Shown in pieces: positions 58,882 through 64,000 of a stretch of 64,000 bases of DNA. Source of the DNA: Methylobacterium sp. UNC378MF (GTDB taxonomy: Bacteria > Pseudomonadota > Alphaproteobacteria > Rhizobiales > Beijerinckiaceae); NCBI RefSeq assembly GCF_900103195.1, contig NZ_FMWU01000010.1, forward strand, positions 1-64,000. Reading direction: 5' to 3'. A model generated the notes under the pieces. That model worked only from the letters and a program-made list of their open reading frames with translations. It was not told the origin of the DNA and did not search any database. Position 1 is the first letter of the stretch. Each line of letters opens with the position of its first letter. Both the position numbers and the translations under genes were made by a program.

Positions 58882-60354
58882 TTGAAGATCTTCATCGCGG
58901 GTCTCGCTACGGAGACCAATACCTTCGCACCCTTGCCTACCGGACTGGCGGCGTTCCACGCCGATTACGCCCGTCGGGACGGCAGCCGGACCCCCCCGAG
59001 CCTCAGCAATATCGGTCTCAAGGCCTGGCGCGAGATGGCCGAGGCCGACGGGCATACGATCGTCGAGAGCCTTTCGACCTTCGCCCAGCCCGGCGGGATC
59101 ACCCTGCGGGCCGTCTACGAGGAGCTGCGGGACGCCCTGCTGGAGGATCTGAAGGCCGCGATGCCGGTCGACGCGGTGCTGCTGTTCATGCACGGCGCCA
59201 TGGTGGCCGAGGGCACCGATGATTGCGAGGGCGACATCCTGGAGCGGGCCCGCGCCATCGTCGGGCCGGACGCCACGATCGGCGTCGAACTCGACCTCCA
59301 CTGCCACCTCACCGAGACGATGCGGGCCAATGCCGACGTCATCGTGATCTACAAGGAGTATCCGCACACCGACATCGTCGACCGTGCCCGCGACCTCTAC
59401 CCGCTGGTGGTCCGGACCGTGTCAAAGGAGATCCGGCCGGTGATGGCCTATGCCGATTGCCGGATCGTCAACATGTGGCGCACCAGCCGCGAGCCGGTCG
59501 CGGGCTTCGTACGTCGGATGGAGGCGCTGGAGGGGCGCGACGGCATCCTGTCGGTCTCCTTCGGGCACGGCTTCCCGTGGGGCGACGTGGCGGATGTGGG
59601 TGCCAAGATGCTGGTCGTTGCCGACGGTGATGGCGCCAAGGCGCAGGCACTGGCCGACGAACTCGCCGGCGCCGTCTGGGCGATGCGGGAGGAGGCGGCG
59701 AGCCACTGCGACACGATCGATGCGGCGATCGATCTCGCCCTCGCCTCCGACGACCCGCGCCCGATGGTGCTGGCCGATTTTGCCGACAATGCCGGCGCGG
59801 GCGCGCCCTCCGACAACACCGCGATCCTCGCGCGACTCGCGGAGCGGGGCATCAGGGACGTGGCCCTCGGCCTGATCTGGGATCCCGGCGCGGTCGGCAT
59901 CTGCCACGAGGCCGGGCTCGGGGCGACCTTCACGGTTCGGATCGGCGGCAAGTGCGGCGTCACCTCCGGGGATCCGGTGGACCTGCGAATTACCGTGCGT
60001 GGCCTCGCGGACGACCACAGCCAGACCGGCCTCAGCGGCGGCCGGGCCCATCTCGGCCCCGCCGCCTGGGTCGAGGCCGACGGGATCCACGTGGTTCTGA
60101 CCCACAAGCGCCAGCAGGCCTTCGCGCCCGACGCGTTCACGGGCCTCGGCCTGACCCTCGACGACAAGCGGATCGTCGTGGTGAAGTCGATGCAGCATTT
60201 CTATGCCGCCTTCGCTCCCATCGCGAGCGAGGTCCGCTACGTCGGGGCACCCGGGGCAGTTCCGCCGGATTACGGTGCGATCCCCTATACCAAACGGCCC
60301 CGCCCCTACTGGCCGCGGGTCGCCGATCCGTTCGCCGAGGAGACAGCCCGATGA
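58882..60354 (+). CDS. M81-family metallopeptidase (MlrC-like)
   Basis: The 490-residue protein matches MlrC, the last enzyme of microcystin breakdown. It has FIAGLATETNTFAPLPTG at the start, LFMHGAMVAEGTDDCEGDI, GVELDLHCHLTE (metal-binding Asp and His), YKEYPHTD and FADNAGAGAPSDNT. MlrC members cleave linear peptide products; most relatives have unknown substrates. The start is a TTG with GGACAGGACC upstream. The 31-base gap after the acylase and the 4-base overlap with the M20 gene put it in one operon with both. Confidence 0.9.
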   Translation: MKIFIAGLATETNTFAPLPTGLAAFHADYARRDGSRTPPSLSNIGLKAWREMAEADGHTIVESLSTFAQPGGITLRAVYEELRDALLEDLKAAMPVDAVLLFMHGAMVAEGTDDCEGDILERARAIVGPDATIGVELDLHCHLTETMRANADVIVIYKEYPHTDIVDRARDLYPLVVRTVSKEIRPVMAYADCRIVNMWRTSREPVAGFVRRMEALEGRDGILSVSFGHGFPWGDVADVGAKMLVVADGDGAKAQALADELAGAVWAMREEAASHCDTIDAAIDLALASDDPRPMVLADFADNAGAGAPSDNTAILARLAERGIRDVALGLIWDPGAVGICHEAGLGATFTVRIGGKCGVTSGDPVDLRITVRGLADDHSQTGLSGGRAHLGPAAWVEADGIHVVLTHKRQQAFAPDAFTGLGLTLDDKRIVVVKSMQHFYAAFAPIASEVRYVGAPGAVPPDYGAIPYTKRPRPYWPRVADPFAEETAR

Positions 60355-61493
60355 TCCGGGACCTGCATTTCGACGCGCGCGAGATCCTCGCGGCACTGCG
60401 CCCCTGGGTGGAGTGCGAGAGCCCGACCCACGACGCGTCGGCGGTCAACCGGATGATGGGCGTCGCCGCCCGCGATCTCGCCCTCTTGGGGGCCGCCGTC
60501 GAGACGATTCCCGGCCGGATGGGCCTGAGCGACTGCGTTCGCGCGCGGTTCCCGCACAGGGATCGCGATGCGCCCGGCATCCTCGTGCTCGGCCATCTCG
60601 ACACGGTGCACCCGGTCGGCACCGTCGGAAGCCTTCCCTGGCGGATCGAGGGCGATCGTGCCTACGGCCCGGGCATCCTCGACATGAAGGGCGGCAACGT
60701 CATCGCGCTGGCGGCGATCCGCGCCTTGGCGATGGCCAAGATCGAGACGAGGCTGCCCGTGACCGTGCTGTTCACCGGTGACGAGGAGGTCGGCAGCCCC
60801 TCGACCCGCGACCTGATCGAGGCGGAGGCTGCACGCCACGCCTTCGTGCTCGTCCCCGAGCCGGGTCAGCCCGAGAACGGCGTGGTCACCGGTCGTTACG
60901 CCATCGCCCGCTTCGACCTCGAGGCTCTGGGCCGGCCGAGCCACGCCGGCGCCTCGCCCCACGAGGGGCGCTCGGCGATCCGCGCGATGGCGCGCAAGAT
61001 CCTGGCCATCGACGCGCTGTCGGATGCCGACTGCACATTCTCCACCGGGATCGTCTCGGGCGGGCAGTGGGTGAATTGCGTCCCGACCGTCTGTCGCGGA
61101 CAGGCGCTCAGCATGGCCAAGCGCCAAGCCGACCTCGACCGCGGCGTCGAGCGGATGCTGGCCCTCACGGGGGAGGAGGACGGTGTCCGCTTCACCGTGT
61201 CCCGGGGCGTGACCCGGCCGGTCTGGGAGCCGGATGCGGGCTGCATGGCCCTCTACGAACAGGCGCGTGCGTTGAGCGAAGCGCTCGGCCGGCCCCTGCC
61301 CCACCGCAGCGCCGGCGGCGGCTCGGACGGCAACTTCACCGGCGCCAACGGCATCCCGACCCTCGATGGCCTCGGGCCGCTGGGCCAGGGCTACCACACC
61401 CTCGAGGAGCACGTGCTGATCGAGACGCTGCCGCAGCGGGCGCAGCTGTTCGCAGCATTGCTGGCAAACCTCGGAGCGTCAGGCGGGGCCTGA
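60351..61493 (+). CDS. M20-family peptidase (CPG2/glutamate carboxypeptidase-like)
   Basis: A zinc-dependent exopeptidase of 380 residues. The metal ligands are visible: His in VLGHLDTVHPVG, bridging Asp in GILDMKGGN, catalytic and metal Glu in TGDEEVGSPS, and the last His in GYHTLEEH. The lid domain includes GRPSHAGASPHEGRSAI. The layout resembles carboxypeptidase G2, which releases C-terminal Glu from folates and peptides. ATG overlaps the M81 stop (ATGA). It ends the plus-strand catabolic operon, and a symmetrical hairpin follows. Confidence 0.92.
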   Translation: MIRDLHFDAREILAALRPWVECESPTHDASAVNRMMGVAARDLALLGAAVETIPGRMGLSDCVRARFPHRDRDAPGILVLGHLDTVHPVGTVGSLPWRIEGDRAYGPGILDMKGGNVIALAAIRALAMAKIETRLPVTVLFTGDEEVGSPSTRDLIEAEAARHAFVLVPEPGQPENGVVTGRYAIARFDLEALGRPSHAGASPHEGRSAIRAMARKILAIDALSDADCTFSTGIVSGGQWVNCVPTVCRGQALSMAKRQADLDRGVERMLALTGEEDGVRFTVSRGVTRPVWEPDAGCMALYEQARALSEALGRPLPHRSAGGGSDGNFTGANGIPTLDGLGPLGQGYHTLEEHVLIETLPQRAQLFAALLANLGASGGA

Positions 61494-61592
61494 CCTAACC
61501 CGACCGCCCGCATGTCAGGCGGCGCCCCGTCAGAGCGGCCAGCAACCAGGTTGCTTTCCAGACACCCATTGGTGGCGATCGCCGACATGTTG

Positions 61593-61623
61593 CGGCGTTT
61601 GCAATCACTGATTGCAAACGCCG
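61593..61623. terminator. Perfect 14-bp hairpin between convergent genes
   Basis: CGGCGTTTGCAATC (61593-61606) and GATTGCAAACGCCG (61610-61623) pair without mismatch around ACT. It lies between the M20 gene and the convergent amidase, 40 bases before the latter's stop, where a bidirectional terminator would be expected. No T-run on either strand, so mechanism is open; it could also be an operator. Confidence 0.55.
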
Positions 61624-61662
61624 GGCTATGACGATTCAGTTTCGGGGAATGACGGTCGGGCG

Positions 61663-63057
61663 TCAGACCGGGTCCACCGGCATCTCCGGTACGCCGCCGG
61701 CCTCGATGGCCGCGCCGGCCGCGAGGCACAGGTCTTCCCGATATCGGGCCGCGACCAATTGCACGCCGACGGGGGTGCGTCCGATGAGTCCGGTCGTCAC
61801 GGTGAGCGCCGGGATTCCAAGCGGCGCCAATCCCACCTGAAGCAGGTTCGCCTCGAAGGCCCGGGCGATCCCGGAATCGCCGGTCCGGTCGAGCCCGTCC
61901 GGGAAGGGCAGCTCGCCGGAGACCGGGACCAGCAGCACCGGGTTCTCGGTGAGGAACAGCGACCATTCCCGCGCCAGTGTCGCGCGCCGGGTCAGCGCCC
62001 GGGCGATGGCGTCGGGCGCCATCGCTTCGGCCCGCGCCCGGAAGCTGTCCAGAAGCCCGATCGCGGCCGGATCACCCTCCCGCTCCGCCGCAGCCCGGAC
62101 CGCCGCGTAGCCGTCGCCGAGCCAGAGCTGGAGCTGGAGTTCGCTTGCCTCGCGGATCGGCGGCGTGTCGGCGATCTCCGTGACCACCCACCCGGCCCCG
62201 CCGAGGCGCCGCGCGGCCTCGCGCAGGGCGGCCTCGACCTCCGGCACCGTGTCGAGCCCCCCCGGCCGCACGCAGAGAGCGACCTTGCGCGGGACGCGCG
62301 GCCCCTCCAGCGGCGCCGGCACCCACCATGGGTCGCGCGGATCCGGTGCCGCCATGACCTCCAGGCCGAGGCGCACATCCGCGATGCTGCGGGCGAGCGG
62401 GCCCGAGACCGCCATCAGCTGCGGACCGATGCCGCGCTCGGGGGAGGAGGCGTTCCAGGCCGGGATCCGGCCCAGGCTCGGCCGCAGCCCGTGCACGCCG
62501 CAGGCATAGGCCGGATAGCGCACCGAGCCGGCAATGTCGGTTCCGTGGGCGATCGCGCCGATCCCGGCCGCCACCGCGGCGCCGGCGCCGCCGGACGAGC
62601 CGCCGGGCGTCAGCGCCGGATCGCGGGGGTTCTTGGTGTCGCCGTGGAGCTGGTTGGTGGTGAACCAGCGGAGGGAGAAAGCGGGCGTGTTGGTTCGCCC
62701 GAGCAGCACGGCGCCGGCCCGGCGGAGATTGGCGACGACGGGATTGTCGTCCGTCGCCACGAGGTCGCGCTGGAGGCGCAGCCCGTTCGTCGTCGCGAAG
62801 CCCCGCTGGTCGGCGTTGACCTTGATGGTGACCGGCACGCCCGCGAGCGGACCGGCGGCCTCGCCGCGCGCCCGGGCGGCGTCCACCGCGTCGGCCTGCG
62901 CCAGCACCTCCTCCGGCCGGTGCTCGACAACGGCGTTGATCCGCCCGTTGACCGCATCGAGCCGGTCGAGAGCGTCCCGCGCGACCTCCCTGGCCGAAAC
63001 TTGGCCGGTGCGGATCAGGGCCGCGAGATCGGTCGCCGTCAGACGCCAGAGCTGCAT
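61663..63057 (-). CDS. Amidase, amidase-signature family (second copy)
   Basis: A 464-residue amidase with the full Ser-cisSer-Lys triad: Lys79 in GVPVTIKVNAD, Ser154 in PGGSSGGAG and Ser178 in GTDIAGSVRYPA. It is only distantly related to the amidase at 51743 (different lengths of loops, IKVNAD versus LKDLID), so it is not a recent duplicate. It is convergent to the M20 gene. A 15-bp palindrome about 85 bases above its start may be its operator. Substrate unknown. Confidence 0.9.
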   Translation of the reverse strand: MQLWRLTATDLAALIRTGQVSAREVARDALDRLDAVNGRINAVVEHRPEEVLAQADAVDAARARGEAAGPLAGVPVTIKVNADQRGFATTNGLRLQRDLVATDDNPVVANLRRAGAVLLGRTNTPAFSLRWFTTNQLHGDTKNPRDPALTPGGSSGGAGAAVAAGIGAIAHGTDIAGSVRYPAYACGVHGLRPSLGRIPAWNASSPERGIGPQLMAVSGPLARSIADVRLGLEVMAAPDPRDPWWVPAPLEGPRVPRKVALCVRPGGLDTVPEVEAALREAARRLGGAGWVVTEIADTPPIREASELQLQLWLGDGYAAVRAAAEREGDPAAIGLLDSFRARAEAMAPDAIARALTRRATLAREWSLFLTENPVLLVPVSGELPFPDGLDRTGDSGIARAFEANLLQVGLAPLGIPALTVTTGLIGRTPVGVQLVAARYREDLCLAAGAAIEAGGVPEMPVDPV

Positions 63058-63377
63058 GGGGGTACCTTTCGAGCGCCCGGACGGGCGGGATCCATCCTAC
63101 GATTCGCGCCGCCCGAGCGGCTCTCGGCCGGCCCGCGCAGCATATTCAATATGCAAAGCGACGGCCGCTTTTTTGCGCATCCGCGGATCGCAAGCCCGGG
63201 CAAGGCTTTGCCGCGTTGCAGCAGAAAGACCTAAGCATTTCGACGTAGACGGCTCTTGCCACCCCTGGAACGACTGATAACCTCGCCCTCGTTCGCGCGT
63301 TCGACCGGCCAATTCAGCAAGAAGGGATGATTTCCTTAGACTAAAGGCAGGCAATCTCCAGCATAAGGCAGGCTCCC
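63058..63377. other. Divergent intergenic region upstream of amidase
   Basis: 320 bases without a gene between the minus-strand amidase and the small plus-strand gene. It contains the palindrome at 63140-63154 and a GGAAC-N18-CGTT (63267-63293) that is two bases too widely spaced to call an EcfG promoter with confidence. Confidence 0.5.
63140..63154. promoter_or_regulatory. 15-bp palindrome, candidate operator
   Basis: GCATATTCAATATGC is perfectly symmetrical about its central C. It is AT-rich in a GC-rich setting and lies 83 bases above the amidase start, as expected for a GntR-, MarR- or similar dimer-binding site. The regulator is not known. Confidence 0.45.
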
Positions 63378-63539
63378 ATGGCAGAGGTGATTCGCGTCAA
63401 GCCGACTCACGACGGCACCTACACCGTGTATCGCGGAACACTCGCGTTGATATGCGGCCTCACCCGCCTCCAGGCCGAGCGCTACGAAGCGAGCCTCAGC
63501 CGACAACAGCGCGCCGACCTCGCGGTCGCCGGCATCTGA
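63378..63539 (+). CDS. Small hypothetical protein, 53 residues
   Basis: The product starts MAEVIRVKPTHDGTYTVYRG, then has a helical part with RLQAERYEASLSR and QQRADLAVAGI. Third codon positions are GC-rich and an AAGGCAGG-like site precedes the ATG. A possible upstream GGAAC/CGTT pair suggests stress regulation. No family recognised. Confidence 0.55.
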   Translation: MAEVIRVKPTHDGTYTVYRGTLALICGLTRLQAERYEASLSRQQRADLAVAGI

Positions 63540-63598
63540 TCCGCCCACCGATCTTCGGGCCGGCGCCGCCGATTGCGCGGTCGCGCCGGCTCAGGAGC

Positions 63599-64000
63599 TC
63601 AGGCGTGTTCCGCCTCGCCGAGATCCAGGGCGCCGAGATCGCCCATGGCGCCTGATGCGTCGAGACCTCGTCTGCGGGCCGTGACCGTGAACCCCCGTTC
63701 CGCCCGGCCGATCTCGAACAGCAGATAGGAGGCCCGGCGCGACGCGATCGCCCCGTGCCCGTCCGCGCGTGCCGACGCGGAGGGGGCCCCGATCACCGGA
63801 ACGACCCGACCGTCCGGTCCCGGGATCTGGGCCGCGCTGGTAATATGATTGTGACCGTGCAGGATCAGGTCCGCTCCGGCCCGCGCGATCATCGCGGTGA
63901 ACGCCGCGGCGTCCTTCAGTTCGCGCCCCGGCGAGGCGCCTCCCGGCTGCGGCGGGTGGTGGATCATCACCACGCGGAAGGGCCGGCCCGGCTCCGTGGC
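63599..64000 (-). CDS. Metallophosphoesterase (5' end cut by window edge)
   Basis: The visible C-terminal 133 codons include VVMIHHPPQPGG and LILHGHNH, the metal-binding motifs IV and V of calcineurin-type phosphoesterases. The N-terminal motifs (DxH, GDxxD, GNH) lie past base 64000. After GHNH are strand-rich segments and an acidic C-terminus (LGALDLGEAEHA). GHNH-type family members include cyclic-nucleotide and UDP-sugar phosphodiesterases; the substrate cannot be judged from this piece. Confidence 0.88.
   Translation of the reverse strand, partial: ATEPGRPFRVVMIHHPPQPGGASPGRELKDAAAFTAMIARAGADLILHGHNHITSAAQIPGPDGRVVPVIGAPSASARADGHGAIASRRASYLLFEIGRAERGFTVTARRRGLDASGAMGDLGALDLGEAEHA

Noticed and set aside
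63267..63293. GGAAC-N18-CGTT upstream of the small gene at 63378
   Set aside because: Spacing of 18 is too wide for a confident call; only mentioned as possible.

Overview
The window is GC-rich chromosomal DNA from an alphaproteobacterium. The mdh-sucCDAB-lpd order, the codon use, the GGAAC-N16-CGTT type promoters and the protein sequences point to Methylobacterium or a close relative in Methylobacteriaceae. That assignment rests on recognising sequences, not on a search. I see no insertion sequence, prophage, CRISPR array or rRNA.

Layout. 1-7.3 kb is a capsule/surface-polysaccharide locus: a Wza-type export lipoprotein cut by the left edge, an LTA-synthase-like membrane sulfatase, KpsC-like and KpsS-like proteins, an SDR and a formyltransferase. 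7.3-11.9 kb holds an isolated flgC, an amino-acid permease and a two-gene membrane-protein operon. 12.3-15 kb is rpsO-pnp with a long processing-type hairpin between the genes and a strong terminator after pnp. 15.1-18.5 kb has three small stress-type genes (DUF2892, GlsB/YeaQ, DUF3597), each behind a candidate sigma-EcfG promoter, with RidA and a PotF-like binding protein between them. 18.5-23.2 kb has a helicase operon, tRNA-Tyr with its promoter, ruvC, ynfA and a Xer recombinase. A protein made of two degenerate receiver domains follows.

24.2-34.6 kb is the TCA operon, read on the minus strand: mdh, sucC, sucD, sucA, a YciI-like gene, sucB, an SDR, lpd. A cluster of hairpins separates sucD from sucA. 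35-38.4 kb holds TetR, glyoxalase II, a methyltransferase and MarC. 38.4-40.5 kb is the most foreign-looking stretch: an AT-rich island of about 170 bp, then a ParA-like ATPase overlapping a small membrane-protein gene, a pair that resembles conjugative-plasmid TraL/TraM (StbB/StbC). pbpC and a fused acyltransferase/acyl-ACP synthetase follow.

47-63 kb is accessory catabolism: a cobalt-type nitrile hydratase operon (alpha, beta, accessory protein), a sigma factor whose N-terminus looks like its own anti-sigma factor NepR, an amidase, an orphan dipeptide-type binding protein, and an overlapping plus-strand operon of a ThDP enzyme, a penicillin-acylase-family hydrolase, an M81 (MlrC-like) protein and an M20 peptidase, closed by a second amidase. 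Together these could take up and dismantle nitriles, amides and acylated peptides. The window ends in a metallophosphoesterase cut by the right edge.
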